From positions 186,001 to 250,000 of the forward strand of contig NZ_CP065958.1 of the NCBI RefSeq assembly GCF_041270065.1: a DNA stretch of 64,000 nt. Reading direction: 5' to 3'. Below are positions 1 to 8,833 of this stretch, piece by piece (position 1 is the first letter of the stretch; every line of letters begins with the position of its first letter). This DNA comes from Streptomyces fradiae (GTDB lineage: Bacteria; Actinomycetota; Actinomycetes; Streptomycetales; Streptomycetaceae). The translations under genes and the position numbers were made by a program. A model generated the notes under the pieces. The model ran no database searches and was not told the DNA's origin. It worked only from the letters and a program-made list of their open reading frames with translations.

Positions 1-389
1 GCTGGCCGGTGGACCCGTCGGGTCTGACGGACCTGCTGACCCGGGTCGCGGCCCGCTATCCGGACCTGCCGCTGGTGGTGAGCGAGAACGGCGCGGCGTA
101 CGAGGACGTGGTCGGCGCGGACGGTTCGGTGCACGACCCGGAGCGGACCGCCTATGTGCACGCGCACCTGGAGGCGGTGCACCGGGCGGTCGAGGCGGGC
201 GCGCCGGTGCACGGCTACTTCCTGTGGTCGCTGCTCGACAACTTCGAGTGGGCGTACGGCTATGCGAAGCGGTTCGGCGCGGTGCACGTGGACTACGCCA
301 CGCAGGTGCGCACGCCGAAGTCGAGCGCCCGCTGGTACGCGGAGGTGGCGCGGTCGGGCGAGCTGCACGCCCCGGGGGCGGAGGCCTGA
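1..389 (+). CDS. GH1 beta-glucosidase, C-terminal fragment
   Basis: The 5' end is cut by the window edge; codons are in frame from base 3. The visible 128 or so residues hold the GH1 nucleophile motif SENGAAYED (the E of ENG attacks the glycoside) and the aglycone-site segment [17 protein letters not shown], both diagnostic of family 1 beta-glucosidases. The protein would hydrolyse beta-glucosides such as cellobiose, and no export signal can be judged because the N-terminus is missing. The C-terminal tail after the Trp-Tyr helix is short, as is usual. Nothing upstream is visible, so operon context is unknown. Confidence 0.93.
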   Translation, partial: WPVDPSGLTDLLTRVAARYPDLPLVVSENGAAYEDVVGADGSVHDPERTAYVHAHLEAVHRAVEAGAPVHGYFLWSLLDNFEWAYGYAKRFGAVHVDYATQVRTPKSSARWYAEVARSGELHAPGAEA

Positions 390-429
390 GCGGTCGTTCG
401 AACGGACGCTTGAGCGAAGATCGTGAAGA

Positions 430-469
430 GGTACGGTTTCCGGGCGGTCCGCCGACCGGGAACCGTACC
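430..469 (+). promoter_or_regulatory. stem-loop between the GH1 gene and the next gene
   Basis: GGTACGGTTTCCGG (430-443) pairs with CCGGGAACCGTACC (456-469) with a single mismatch, leaving a 12-nt loop that is itself GC-rich. It ends 5 nt before the GGAGGA ribosome binding site at 475-480. It could terminate the GH1 transcript or form a 5' leader structure for the next gene. There is no U-tract. Confidence 0.5.
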
Positions 470-491
470 GTCACGGAGGAAGTGCACGCGT

Positions 492-1139
492 ATGTCTGTG
501 ATCCACAGGACGACCATGGCGCCGACCAAGCTGAAGCTGCTCACGGCCTGGCTGCCGACCCGCCCCTGGTACCGGGGCGGCGCGGAGGCGGTGCCCGAGC
601 TCGCGAAGGCCGGCGGCTTCCGGCTCGACGACCCGGAGGGCGAGGTGGGCATCGAGTTCATGGTGGTCACGGACTCCGCCGGGGACGAGGTCCACGCGTA
701 TCTGGCGGCGATGACCTACCGCGCGGCGCCGCTCGCGGGCGCCGAGCACGCGCTGATCGGCACGACGGAGCACGGGGTGCTCGGCACCCGCTGGATCTAC
801 GACGGCGCCCATGACCCGGTCCTGCTCGGCGAGTTGGCCGCGCTGCTGGAGGGCCGTGCGGTCCCGCAGGCGCAGAGCGTGTCGGACACCACGGACCCGA
901 CCGTCGAGGCCTCCTTCGACGGGCCGGCGGGCACGTGGGACGCGACGGCCGCGCCGGTCGTGGAGGAGGGCGCGTACGGCACGGACGTACGGCTCGGGGC
1001 GGGCGCGCCGCCGCTGCGCCTGGCCCGGGTGCTCGACGAGAAGGCGGCCGGCCCGCGCGGCCATGTGGTCACCGGCTGGTCGCTGCCGGACGGCGAGGCG
1101 CGCCGCGGGGCGTACCTCCTGGTGCTCGACCCTTCCTGA
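492..1139 (+). CDS. maltokinase N-terminal cap-like domain protein
   Basis: A 215-residue protein. The start ATG at 492 follows GGAGGA (475-480) with 11-nt spacing; an in-frame ATG at 516 is the alternative. The N-terminal part (TKLKLLTAWLPTRPWYRGG, then a hydrophobic strand and EHALIGTTEHGVLGTRWIYDG) resembles the N-terminal cap of actinobacterial maltokinase (Pep2), but the kinase domain that should follow is absent. Such stand-alone caps are common in Streptomyces and are often annotated as glucan-related or hypothetical. It has no signal peptide, so it is probably cytosolic. Its function is unknown, and a link to maltose or glycogen metabolism is only inferred from the cap similarity. Confidence 0.72.
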   Translation: MSVIHRTTMAPTKLKLLTAWLPTRPWYRGGAEAVPELAKAGGFRLDDPEGEVGIEFMVVTDSAGDEVHAYLAAMTYRAAPLAGAEHALIGTTEHGVLGTRWIYDGAHDPVLLGELAALLEGRAVPQAQSVSDTTDPTVEASFDGPAGTWDATAAPVVEEGAYGTDVRLGAGAPPLRLARVLDEKAAGPRGHVVTGWSLPDGEARRGAYLLVLDPS

Positions 1140-1164
1140 GGGCTTGAGGGTCTGAGGGGCCGCC

Positions 1165-2088
1165 TCAGAAGACGGACAGGCCGGTGATGGTGGTGAACCG
1201 GTCGAGGGCGGTGACGCCCGCGACCGAGTTCCCCCGCTCGTCCAGGCCGGGGCTCCACACGCACAGGGTGCAGCGCCCGGGGACGACGGCGATGATGCCG
1301 CCGCCGACGCCGCTCTTGCCGGGAAGTCCGACCCGGTAGGCGAAGTCGCCGGCGGCGTCGTACGTCCCGCAGGTCAGCATCACCGAGTTGACCTGCTTGG
1401 CCTGGCTGCGGGTGAGCAGCCGGGAGCCGTCGGCGCGGATGCCGTGCCGGGCGAGGAAGCCGGTGGCGAGGGCGAGGTCGGCGCAGGAGGCCTCGACGGA
1501 GCACTGGCGGAAGTACTCGCGCAGCAGGGTGGGCACGGGGTTGGCGATGTTGTCGTACGAGGCCATGAAATGCGCGAGGGCGGCGTTGCGGTCGCCGTGC
1601 GCGGTCTCGGAGGCGGCGACGTCGCGGTCGAAGTCGAGGTCCTGGTTGCCGCTCTCGGCACGCAGGAAGTCGAGCAGGACGCCGGAGGCGTCGCCGGTGA
1701 TGCGGTGCAGCTGGTCGGTGACGACGAGGGCGCCGGCGTTGATGAACGGGTTGCGCGGGATGCCGTTCTCGTACTCCAGCTGGACCAGCGAGTTGAACGG
1801 GTTGCCGGAGGGTTCGCGGCCGACGTGGTCCCAGAGCGCCTCGCCCTTGCGGGCGAGAGCGAGCGCGAGGGTGAAGACCTTGGTCACGGACTGGGTGGAG
1901 AAGGGCCGCTGCCAGTCGCCGACGCCGTACACCGTGCCGTCGAGTTCGGCGACCGCCATGCCGAAGCTGCCGGGGTCGCCGGAGGCGAGTGCGGGGATGT
2001 AGTCGGCGGGGCGCCCGCGTTCCGTGAGGGCGGCGATCTCCTCGGCGATCCGGTCGAGGACGGGTTCGAACGTCAACAGCATGATCAC
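1165..2088 (-). CDS. glsA: glutaminase A
   Basis: A 307-residue protein, the usual length for a serine-dependent glutaminase, which converts L-glutamine to glutamate and ammonia in the cytosol. The beta-lactamase-like fold signature is clear: FSTQSVTKVF holds the S-x-x-K nucleophile and base, followed by GREPSGNPFNS, NPFINAGALV and, near the C-terminus, GLPGKSGVGGGI. The C-terminus is intact and there is no STAS or ankyrin extension. The start ATG at 2088 is the first in frame; a second ATG two codons on is possible. It converges with the preceding + strand gene (25 bp apart) and is divergent from the EEP-domain gene. Confidence 0.95.
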   Translation of the reverse strand: MIMLLTFEPVLDRIAEEIAALTERGRPADYIPALASGDPGSFGMAVAELDGTVYGVGDWQRPFSTQSVTKVFTLALALARKGEALWDHVGREPSGNPFNSLVQLEYENGIPRNPFINAGALVVTDQLHRITGDASGVLLDFLRAESGNQDLDFDRDVAASETAHGDRNAALAHFMASYDNIANPVPTLLREYFRQCSVEASCADLALATGFLARHGIRADGSRLLTRSQAKQVNSVMLTCGTYDAAGDFAYRVGLPGKSGVGGGIIAVVPGRCTLCVWSPGLDERGNSVAGVTALDRFTTITGLSVF

Positions 2089-2203
2089 ATCATGCGCTGC
2101 GCGGTCCCGGGCCGCTGTCAGTGCCCCCTCCTATGATCTTGTCGTGTGTCGCAGGGGCGGGCACCCGGCCGCGGTGCGGTCGGTCATGGGGAGGGGATGT
2201 TTC

Positions 2204-3160
2204 ATGCGACGACGACAGGTCCGACAGGCGCGGCGGAGTCTTCGGCTGACTCTGGCGGGGGTGGTGGCCGCGGTGCTGCTGCCCGCGACGGCGGCCACGG
2301 CCGAGGCGGAGACGCCGAGCCCGCGCACGTACACGGTCTGGCAGTGGAACGTGGCGGGGAACACGATCCATCACGGCTCGACCACCGACGGCCTGATCAC
2401 GCAGGCGGCCGCCTCCGTCGTCAACCGGTCCGCCGACTTCGCGGCCTTCAACGAGCTGTGCCAGGGACAGTACAGCGCGCTGGTGAACGAGCTGCGGGCC
2501 AAGCGCTGGCCGCAGGACCCGCAGAACTTCGCCCGCTTCGAGCCGAGCCGCGCGGCGGGCAACGCGGCGGTGTGCGGCGGCGAGGCGTTCGGGAACGCGC
2601 TGTTCAGCAAGCGGCCGCTCGGTGCCGCCGCCCGCTTCGCGCTGCCGGACGACGGGACGGCGGAGAAGCGCAACCTGCTGTGCGCGCCGCTGACCGACGG
2701 CACGGCGACCCGGTTCTGCACGACGCACATCACGACGAGCCAGGACTTCAACGTGGCGCAGCTGGAGTTCGTGCGGCAGAAGCTGGAGGAGTACGCGGGC
2801 ACCGGTGAGACGGCGCTGATCGCGGGCGACTTCAACGCCCAGCCGCACTACGGCCGGCTGAACTCGTACTACGCGCCCAGCCTGGACACGCCCAACAACA
2901 CGAACAACACGGGCCAGTACCGGGAGCTCGACGACAACGACGCCGGCCACTGCCTCGGCTACGGGGAGTGGACGGCGGACGGGACGCCCGGGGCGACGCC
3001 GCCGTGCGGCGGGTACGCGAAGATCGATCACATCTTCGTACGGGAGAGCGCCCTGGCGGGGCCGTACAGCGCGGACTCGCTCGCGATCTCGACCGCGTGC
3101 ACGGGCGTCTCGGCCTGCTCCGACCATCGGATACTCGTCGGTACGGTGACGGTCGGGTAG
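2204..3160 (+). CDS. secreted endonuclease/exonuclease/phosphatase-family protein
   Basis: A 318-residue protein. ATG 2204 is preceded by GGGGAGGGG (2188-2196) and opens a clear Sec signal peptide (MRRRQVRQARRSLRL, a hydrophobic core, then ATAEAE). The mature part shows the DNase I-like fold motifs in order: QWNVAGN, FNELCQ (catalytic Glu), ALIAGDFNAQP (GDFN), KIDHIFV and CSDHRILV (final Asp-His pair). Cys pairs fit an exported disulphide-bonded protein. Members cleave nucleic acids or phosphodiesters such as sphingomyelin; the substrate cannot be read from the sequence. An alternative start at 2186 would only lengthen the N-region. Confidence 0.85.
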   Translation: MRRRQVRQARRSLRLTLAGVVAAVLLPATAATAEAETPSPRTYTVWQWNVAGNTIHHGSTTDGLITQAAASVVNRSADFAAFNELCQGQYSALVNELRAKRWPQDPQNFARFEPSRAAGNAAVCGGEAFGNALFSKRPLGAAARFALPDDGTAEKRNLLCAPLTDGTATRFCTTHITTSQDFNVAQLEFVRQKLEEYAGTGETALIAGDFNAQPHYGRLNSYYAPSLDTPNNTNNTGQYRELDDNDAGHCLGYGEWTADGTPGATPPCGGYAKIDHIFVRESALAGPYSADSLAISTACTGVSACSDHRILVGTVTVG

Positions 3161-3243
3161 CCGCGCCCACCTCCGTTGAGTGGCGCGGCCGCGGTGGCCG
3201 GGTGAGGGTGGCCAGGGGGCTGACTGGGACGGAGGTGAGCCGG

Positions 3244-4047
3244 GTGCCGCTGACCGCGGACGAGCCGGGCGCGCCCTGCTGGCTGAGCCTGGCGGTGCGC
3301 GATCTCGGCGCGGCGGAGGAGTTCTACGGGGCGGTGCTCGGCTGGACCTTCCGGCACGGGCCACTGGGCCACGGCTTCTCGGTGGGCGAGCGGGACGGCG
3401 TGCCGGTGGCCGGGATCGGCGAGGTGGCGGACCGGATGTCGGTGCCGGTGGCGTGGACGGTGTACTTCGCGGTCGCCGACGCGGACGCGGCGGTGGCCCG
3501 GATCCGGGAGCGCGGCGGCACGGTCGGGGTCGGCCCGGTGGCCTACCCGCCGCGCGGGCGCGCGGCGCTCGCCACGGACGTGGAGGGCGCGGCCTTCGGC
3601 GTCTGGGAGGGCCGGGTGTCCTCGCGCTGGCGGATCGGCGAGCACCAGGCCCCGGCCTGGCTGGAGCTCCACACCCGCAACGCCTTCGACGCGGCCCTCT
3701 TCTACGGCGGCGTCCTGAACTGGGTGAACGGCACGGAGGGCGCCCCGCAGCGCTTCGAGGTGTCCTACGAGGACGAGCAGGTCGTCCTCCGCCGCCAGGG
3801 CACCCCGGTCGCCCGCCTCAACAGCGGGCCGGCCGAGGCCGCCTCCCCGCAGCCACAGCTCCGCCCCCGCTGGCTCGTCCACTTCCGGGTCCCCGACCTG
3901 GAACGCGCGAAGACGGCCGTCCTGGACCTCGGCGGTCACCTGGTCCCGGAGGCCGACCACGGCTGGCCCGCCCCGGAGGGCCGCCGGACGACGGTCCGCG
4001 ACCCGCAGGGCGGACTGTTCACGCTGGACGAGTGGCTGGAGGGCTGA
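3244..4047 (+). CDS. VOC (glyoxalase/bleomycin-resistance-fold) protein, two domains
   Basis: A 267-residue protein with two tandem vicinal-oxygen-chelate modules. The first (about 10-120) contains CWLSLAVRDLGAAEEFYG and the closing FGVWEG; the second (about 135-265) contains PAWLELHTRNAFDAALFYG, WLVHFRVPDLERAK and a terminal DPQGGLFTLDEW. The GTG at 3244 was chosen because GGAGG at 3231-3235 is 8 nt upstream; GTG codons at 3202, 3208 and 3235 are weaker alternatives. The family includes dioxygenases, glyoxalases and antibiotic-binding proteins. No catalytic assignment is possible. It converges on the hydrolase gene 11 bp downstream. Confidence 0.85.
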   Translation: MPLTADEPGAPCWLSLAVRDLGAAEEFYGAVLGWTFRHGPLGHGFSVGERDGVPVAGIGEVADRMSVPVAWTVYFAVADADAAVARIRERGGTVGVGPVAYPPRGRAALATDVEGAAFGVWEGRVSSRWRIGEHQAPAWLELHTRNAFDAALFYGGVLNWVNGTEGAPQRFEVSYEDEQVVLRRQGTPVARLNSGPAEAASPQPQLRPRWLVHFRVPDLERAKTAVLDLGGHLVPEADHGWPAPEGRRTTVRDPQGGLFTLDEWLEG

Positions 4048-4058
4048 GCCTTCGCCGC

Positions 4059-5129
4059 TCAGTGCGCCGTCGGCGCCTCCAGGTCCAGTTCGCCCTCCGG
4101 CCCCGGTGCGAACCACCGTTCCGTGGCCGCGTCCGGCACCTCGGCGAGGGTCGGTGGGGTCCAGTGGGGGTTGCGGTCCTTGTCGACGACCTGGGCGCGG
4201 ATGCCTTCGGTCAGGTCCGGGGAGCGGAGGGCGGCGCAGGAGAGGCGGAATTCGGTGGTGAGGGCCGCTTCGAGGGAGTCGAGGGTGCGGGCGCGGCGGA
4301 GGGCGGTGAGGGTCGCCTTGAGGGCGGTGGGCGATCGGGTGAGGAGGAGGGTGGCGGTCTCCTTGGCCTCCGGGACGCCGGAGTCGGTGAGCCGCTGGAC
4401 GATCTCCTCGACGGTGTCGGCGGCGTAGCAGGCGTCGATCCAGGCGCGGCGGCCGGCGAGCTCGCCGGCCGGGGCGGGGCGGGCGAAGCGGGCGACGGCC
4501 GTGGCGGCGTCCTCGTGGGTGAGGGCGGCGGTGAGGGCGGGCAGCTCGGCGGCGGGGACGTGGTGGTCGGCGAGGCCGGCCAGGAGCGCGTCGGCGGGGC
4601 CGACGGGGGTGCCGGTGAGGGCGAGGTGGGTGCCGAGTTCGCCGGGGGCGCGGCCGAGCAGCCAGGTGCCGCCGACGTCGGGGACGAAGCCGATGCCTGT
4701 CTCGGGCATGGCGACCCGGGAGCGTTCGGTGACGACGCGGACGGAGGCGTGGCCGGAGATCCCGACGCCGCCGCCCATGACGATGCCGTCCATGAGGGCG
4801 ACGTAGGGCTTGGGGTAGCGGGCGATGCGCGCGTTGAGCCGGTACTCGTCGCGCCAGAAGGCGACGGAGGCGCTGCCGCCGGCGACGGCGTCGGCGTGGA
4901 TGGCCCGGATGTCGCCGCCGGCGCACAGTCCGCGCTCGCCGGCGCCGCGCAGCACGACGGTGGTGACGGCGGGGTCGTCGGCCCAGGCGGTGAGCGCCTC
5001 GTCGATCCGGCGCACCATGCCGTGGGTGAGGGCGTTGATGGCGCGCGGCCGGTTGAGGGTGAGGAAGCCGGCGCGGCCCTCGGTGTGGACGAGGACCTCG
5101 GGCTCGGGGAGGTCGGCGGTGACCGACAT
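4059..5129 (-). CDS. enoyl-CoA hydratase/isomerase family, 3-hydroxyisobutyryl-CoA hydrolase-like
   Basis: A 356-residue protein, longer than an ordinary enoyl-CoA hydratase (about 260) and matching 3-hydroxyisobutyryl-CoA hydrolase. Crotonase landmarks are LNRPRAINAL, LCAGGDIRA (oxyanion hole), MDGIVMGGGVGIS and METGIGF-like PETGIGFVPDVGGTWLL, the last typical of the hydrolase branch. It would release 3-hydroxyisobutyrate from its CoA ester in valine catabolism. The start at 5129 follows GGAAGGA; a longer frame upstream is not needed. The neighbouring gene is divergent with 124 bp between. A plain enoyl-CoA hydratase is the alternative. Confidence 0.85.
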   Translation of the reverse strand: MSVTADLPEPEVLVHTEGRAGFLTLNRPRAINALTHGMVRRIDEALTAWADDPAVTTVVLRGAGERGLCAGGDIRAIHADAVAGGSASVAFWRDEYRLNARIARYPKPYVALMDGIVMGGGVGISGHASVRVVTERSRVAMPETGIGFVPDVGGTWLLGRAPGELGTHLALTGTPVGPADALLAGLADHHVPAAELPALTAALTHEDAATAVARFARPAPAGELAGRRAWIDACYAADTVEEIVQRLTDSGVPEAKETATLLLTRSPTALKATLTALRRARTLDSLEAALTTEFRLSCAALRSPDLTEGIRAQVVDKDRNPHWTPPTLAEVPDAATERWFAPGPEGELDLEAPTAH

Positions 5130-5253
5130 GCTGTGTCCTTCCGGCTGCCGAAACGATCTTCCGTCCACCGTAACGGTCCCGGCCCGGTCCGCACAGGCCC
5201 CTCCGTCCGCTACCGTACCCGCGGGTAACACAACGGCGGAGGGGAGCGGACCG

Positions 5254-5787
5254 ATGACGGACGCGGCACGGCGGTGGAATCTGGCGGAGTCGCTGCGGGT
5301 GGACGCGGACCGCGCCACCCTGTACGGCCTGGTGTCGGACCTGCGGAACATGGGGCGGTGGAGCCCGGAGTGCCGCGGGGTGTGGGTGCGGCGGCCGCCG
5401 GTGCGGCCGGGCACCCGGTTCGTCGGCTTCAACCGACGCGGCCCCTTCCTGTGGTTCACCACGGGCCGGGTCACCACCGCCCGCCCGGGCGAGGCCTTCG
5501 TCTTCGAGGTGGGGGTGTTCGGGCTGCCGATCGCGCGCTGGGGCTACCGCTTCGAGGACGCCGAGGAGCACCCCGGTGAGGAGAACCCCGGCGGCGGCAC
5601 CCTGGTCACCGAGACCTGGGAGGACCTGCGCACCGGCCGCGGCGCCGGGCTCGCGACGCTGCTCGGCACGGTCTTCGCGGGCACGAACACGGAGCGCCGG
5701 ATCGCGGTGAACCGGCACGGGATGCGCACCACGCTCGAACGGCTCGCGCGGACGGCCACGGCGGCCGCGGCGGGCACCGCCGGCTGA
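5254..5787 (+). CDS. SRPBCC (polyketide cyclase/START-like) family protein
   Basis: A 177-residue protein. ATG 5254 follows GGAGGGG (5238-5244). It shows the helix-grip fold pattern: an early strand with SLRVDADRATLYGLVSDLRNMGRWSPEC, a central FVGFNRRGPFLWFTTGRVT strand pair, then TETWEDL and a long C-terminal helix ending in an Ala-rich tail. Members bind hydrophobic ligands or act as cyclases and aromatases. Nothing in the sequence identifies a ligand. It stands alone between the divergent hydrolase gene and the phosphatase gene. Confidence 0.82.
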   Translation: MTDAARRWNLAESLRVDADRATLYGLVSDLRNMGRWSPECRGVWVRRPPVRPGTRFVGFNRRGPFLWFTTGRVTTARPGEAFVFEVGVFGLPIARWGYRFEDAEEHPGEENPGGGTLVTETWEDLRTGRGAGLATLLGTVFAGTNTERRIAVNRHGMRTTLERLARTATAAAAGTAG

Positions 5788-5969
5788 CCCTCCGCCCGCC
5801 CGGTCCGCCGGTCGCTCTCCGTGGCGGCTCCCCCGACCGCGCTCCGTGACCGCCATCGGGTCCGAGCGGCTCGTGCGGCCCCTCCCCGGCGGTCTCCGTT
5901 TCCCCTGTAGGCGGGGCCGGGGGCAGCATGGAAGGAGGCCCCGGCGAGCAGGGCGGGAAGGAGCGCACC

Positions 5970-8768
5970 GTGACGGGACGGGCGGACCGGTCCGCGGGTG
6001 GCGTGCGCGCGGGACGGACCGGGCTGCGGAGCGTAGCGGGCCAGGTCTTCGCCCTGCAGGCGGTCATCGCCCTGCTGATCGTGGCCGCCGCGGCGGTCGC
6101 GCTGGTGCTGCAGGGGCGGTACGACAGCGAGCGCGACGCCCGCAACCGCTCACTGGCCGTCGCCGAGGCCTTCGCGCACGCGCCCGGCACGGCCGTGGCG
6201 CTGACCTCGCCCGATCCGACAGCGGTGCTCCAGCCGCGCGCCGAGGCCGCCCGCAAGGCCTCCGGCGTCGACTTCGTCGCCGTCCTGGCGCCGGACGGCA
6301 CCCGCTATACGGACACGGAACCCGAGCTGATCGGCCAGAAGGCCAGCGGGGACGTGGGGCGGGCGGCGGGGGGCGAGTCGTTCACGGAGATCTTCCACGG
6401 CGAGCCGAACGACGCGGTGCGCGCGGTGGTGCCGGTCCGGGACGACCGGGGGGCCGTCGTCGGCATGGTGAGCAGCGGCATCGAGGTGGAGACCGTCGGG
6501 CAGGCCGTGGAGGGCCGGCTGCCGCTGCTGCTCGGCGCGGCGGCGGGCGGTCTCGCGCTCGCGGTGGGCGGCGCGGGGCTGGTGAGCGCCCGGCTGCGGC
6601 GGCAGACCCACGGCCTGGGCCCGGCGGAGATGACCCGCCTGAAGGAGCACCACGAGGCGGTCCTTCACTCGGTGAAGGAGGGCGTGGTCATCGTCGCCGG
6701 CGACGGTCGGCTGCTGCTCGCCAACGACGAGGCGCGCCGGCTCCTGAAGCTGCCGGAGGACGCGGAGCGGCGCCATGTCCGCGAGCTCGGCCTGGAACCC
6801 CGTACCGCCGCGCTGCTGCTGTCCGGGCGGGCCGCCACCGACGAGGTGCACCTGGCCGGGGACCGGCTGCTCGCGGTGAACGTGCGGCCGACGCGGGACG
6901 GCGCGGCCGAGGGCGGCTGTGTGATGACGATGCGCGACACCACGGAGCTCACCGCGCTCACCGGCCGGGCCGAGGTGGCCCGGGGGCGGCTGCGGCTGCT
7001 GTACGAGGCGGGCACCCGGATCGGGACGACGCTGGACGTCGTACGGACGGCGGAGGAGCTGTCGGAGGTGGCGGTGCCGCGGTTCGCCGACTTCGTGACG
7101 GTGGAGCTGCTCGACCCGGTGGTGCGGGGCGAGGAGCCCTCGGGGGCGTTCACGGAGATGCGGCGGACGGCGCTGAGCGGGGTGCGCGCGGACACCCCAC
7201 TGCAGCCGGTGGGCGACCTGATCCGCTTCGTGGTGCCGACGACGCCGATGGCCTCGGCCCTGACCGAGGGCCGGGCGGTCATCCAGGCCGATCTGGCCGC
7301 CGCGCAGGGCTGGCGGGCGCAGGACCCGGAGGGCGCGGCGCGGGCGCTGGCGTACGGGCTGCACTCGCTGCTCACAGTGCCGCTGCTCGCCCGGGGGGTC
7401 GTGCTCGGCATGGCGAACTTCTGGCGCGGCGCGGAAACGCCGGAGCCGTTCGGCGAGGAGGACCTCTCCTTCGCGGAGGAGCTGGCGGCCCGCGCGGCGC
7501 TCGCCATCGACAACGCGCGCCGCTTCACCCGCGAGCACTCGATGGCCGTGGCGCTGCAGCGCAGCCTGCTGCCGCGGGTGCTGCCCGAGCAGAACGCGAT
7601 GCAGGTCGCCTTCCGCTATCTGCCGGCGACGGCGGGCGTGGGCGGCGACTGGTTCGACGTGATCCCGCTGCCGGGGGCGCGGATCGCGCTGGTGGTGGGC
7701 GACGTGGTCGGGCACGGCCTGCACGCGGCGGCGACGATGGGCCGGCTGCGCACTGCGGTGGCGAACTTCTCGACCCTCGATCTGACGCCGGACGAGCTGC
7801 TCAGCCATCTGGACGAGCTGATCGACCGGCTCGGCGAGGAGACCGAGCCCGGGCCGCCGGGCGAGCTCGGGGCCGGAGCCGTGACCGGAGTCGGGACCGG
7901 CGGTGACGGGGGTCCCGGCGAGGGCACGGCGGGCGCGACCTGCCTCTACGCGATCTACGACCCGACCTCGGGGGCCTGCACGATGGCCAGCGCCGGGCAT
8001 CCGGGCCCGGCCCTGGTGCGGCCGGACGGCAGCGTGGAGTTCCCGGCGGTGCCGGCCGGGCTGCCGCTCGGCCTGGGCCTCGGCGACCGGCCGTTCGCCT
8101 CCGCCCGGCTCAAGCTGGAGCCGGGCAGCAAGCTGGTGCTGTTCACGGACGGGCTCCTGGAGGGGCGGCAGCGGGACTACGACTCCGGGCTCAAGCTGCT
8201 GCGGGAGACGCTGGCGCGGCCGGACCGGACGCCCGACCAGACCTGCGCGGACGTGCTGGCGACGCTGCTGCTCCCGGTGCCGGGCGACGACATCGCGCTG
8301 CTCGTGGCGCGCGCCGACCGGATCCCGGCGGACCGGATCGCCGAGTGGGAGGTGCCGGCGGATCCGTCGGCGGTGGCGCCGGTGCGCACGGCGGCGGCCG
8401 CCCGGATCGCCGAGTGGGGCCTGGAGGACATCGGGTTCACGGCGGAGCTGGTGCTCAGCGAGCTGATCACCAACGCGATCCGGTACGGGCGTCCGCCGGT
8501 GCGGGTGCGGCTCGTGTACGACCGGGTGCTGATCTGCGAGGTCTCCGACGGCAGCAGCACCTCGCCGCATCTGCGGCACGCGGCGGACACCGACGAGGGC
8601 GGCCGCGGGCTGTTCCTGGTGGCGCAGTTCGCGCAGCGCTGGGGCACCCGGTACGCCCGGCGCGGCAAGACGATCTGGGCGGAACTGCCGGTCTCCCCGG
8701 ACGAGCCGGACGGCGACGGCGCGGGCCCGGTGCCGGATCTGGACGCCCTGGAGGACCTGGCCTGGTGA
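5970..8768 (+). CDS. membrane SpoIIE-type serine phosphatase with sensor, PAS, GAF and ATPase domains
   Basis: A 932-residue signalling protein. GTG 5970 with AAGGAG at 5958-5963 is preferred over ATG 5928, which lacks a good ribosome site. Order: TM helix (about 24-45), extracytoplasmic Cache-like sensor (about 46-190), second TM (about 188-212), PAS (about 228-335), GAF (about 350-525), SpoIIE/PP2C phosphatase (about 545-775, with GGDWFDVIPL and VVGDVVGHGLHAA giving the metal-binding Asp residues), and a C-terminal HATPase_c kinase domain (about 800-905, N-box ELVLSELITNAIRYG). Such proteins control sigma factors through anti-sigma antagonists. An insert rich in Gly and Glu (about 620-650) interrupts the phosphatase. 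No partner gene is adjacent. Confidence 0.93.
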   Translation: MTGRADRSAGGVRAGRTGLRSVAGQVFALQAVIALLIVAAAAVALVLQGRYDSERDARNRSLAVAEAFAHAPGTAVALTSPDPTAVLQPRAEAARKASGVDFVAVLAPDGTRYTDTEPELIGQKASGDVGRAAGGESFTEIFHGEPNDAVRAVVPVRDDRGAVVGMVSSGIEVETVGQAVEGRLPLLLGAAAGGLALAVGGAGLVSARLRRQTHGLGPAEMTRLKEHHEAVLHSVKEGVVIVAGDGRLLLANDEARRLLKLPEDAERRHVRELGLEPRTAALLLSGRAATDEVHLAGDRLLAVNVRPTRDGAAEGGCVMTMRDTTELTALTGRAEVARGRLRLLYEAGTRIGTTLDVVRTAEELSEVAVPRFADFVTVELLDPVVRGEEPSGAFTEMRRTALSGVRADTPLQPVGDLIRFVVPTTPMASALTEGRAVIQADLAAAQGWRAQDPEGAARALAYGLHSLLTVPLLARGVVLGMANFWRGAETPEPFGEEDLSFAEELAARAALAIDNARRFTREHSMAVALQRSLLPRVLPEQNAMQVAFRYLPATAGVGGDWFDVIPLPGARIALVVGDVVGHGLHAAATMGRLRTAVANFSTLDLTPDELLSHLDELIDRLGEETEPGPPGELGAGAVTGVGTGGDGGPGEGTAGATCLYAIYDPTSGACTMASAGHPGPALVRPDGSVEFPAVPAGLPLGLGLGDRPFASARLKLEPGSKLVLFTDGLLEGRQRDYDSGLKLLRETLARPDRTPDQTCADVLATLLLPVPGDDIALLVARADRIPADRIAEWEVPADPSAVAPVRTAAAARIAEWGLEDIGFTAELVLSELITNAIRYGRPPVRVRLVYDRVLICEVSDGSSTSPHLRHAADTDEGGRGLFLVAQFAQRWGTRYARRGKTIWAELPVSPDEPDGDGAGPVPDLDALEDLAW

Positions 8769-8775
8769 GGGCGGT

Positions 8776-8813
8776 TGTTCCCCGGCCGCCGTGGGTGCGC
8801 GGGCCGGGGAACA
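8776..8813. terminator. bidirectional terminator hairpin
   Basis: A perfect 12-bp stem, TGTTCCCCGGCC (8776-8787) with GGCCGGGGAACA (8802-8813), has a 14-nt loop. It lies exactly between the converging phosphatase and chitinase genes. It lacks a U-run, as is common in Streptomyces. Confidence 0.75.
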
Positions 8814-8833
8814 GCGCTGTGCCGTGCGGTCGG

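Noticed and set aside
3028..5856. 942-residue minus-strand open frame
   Set aside because: It is a Pro/Arg/His-rich shadow of the VOC, hydrolase and SRPBCC genes, with no domain pattern and crossing several real genes on both strands.
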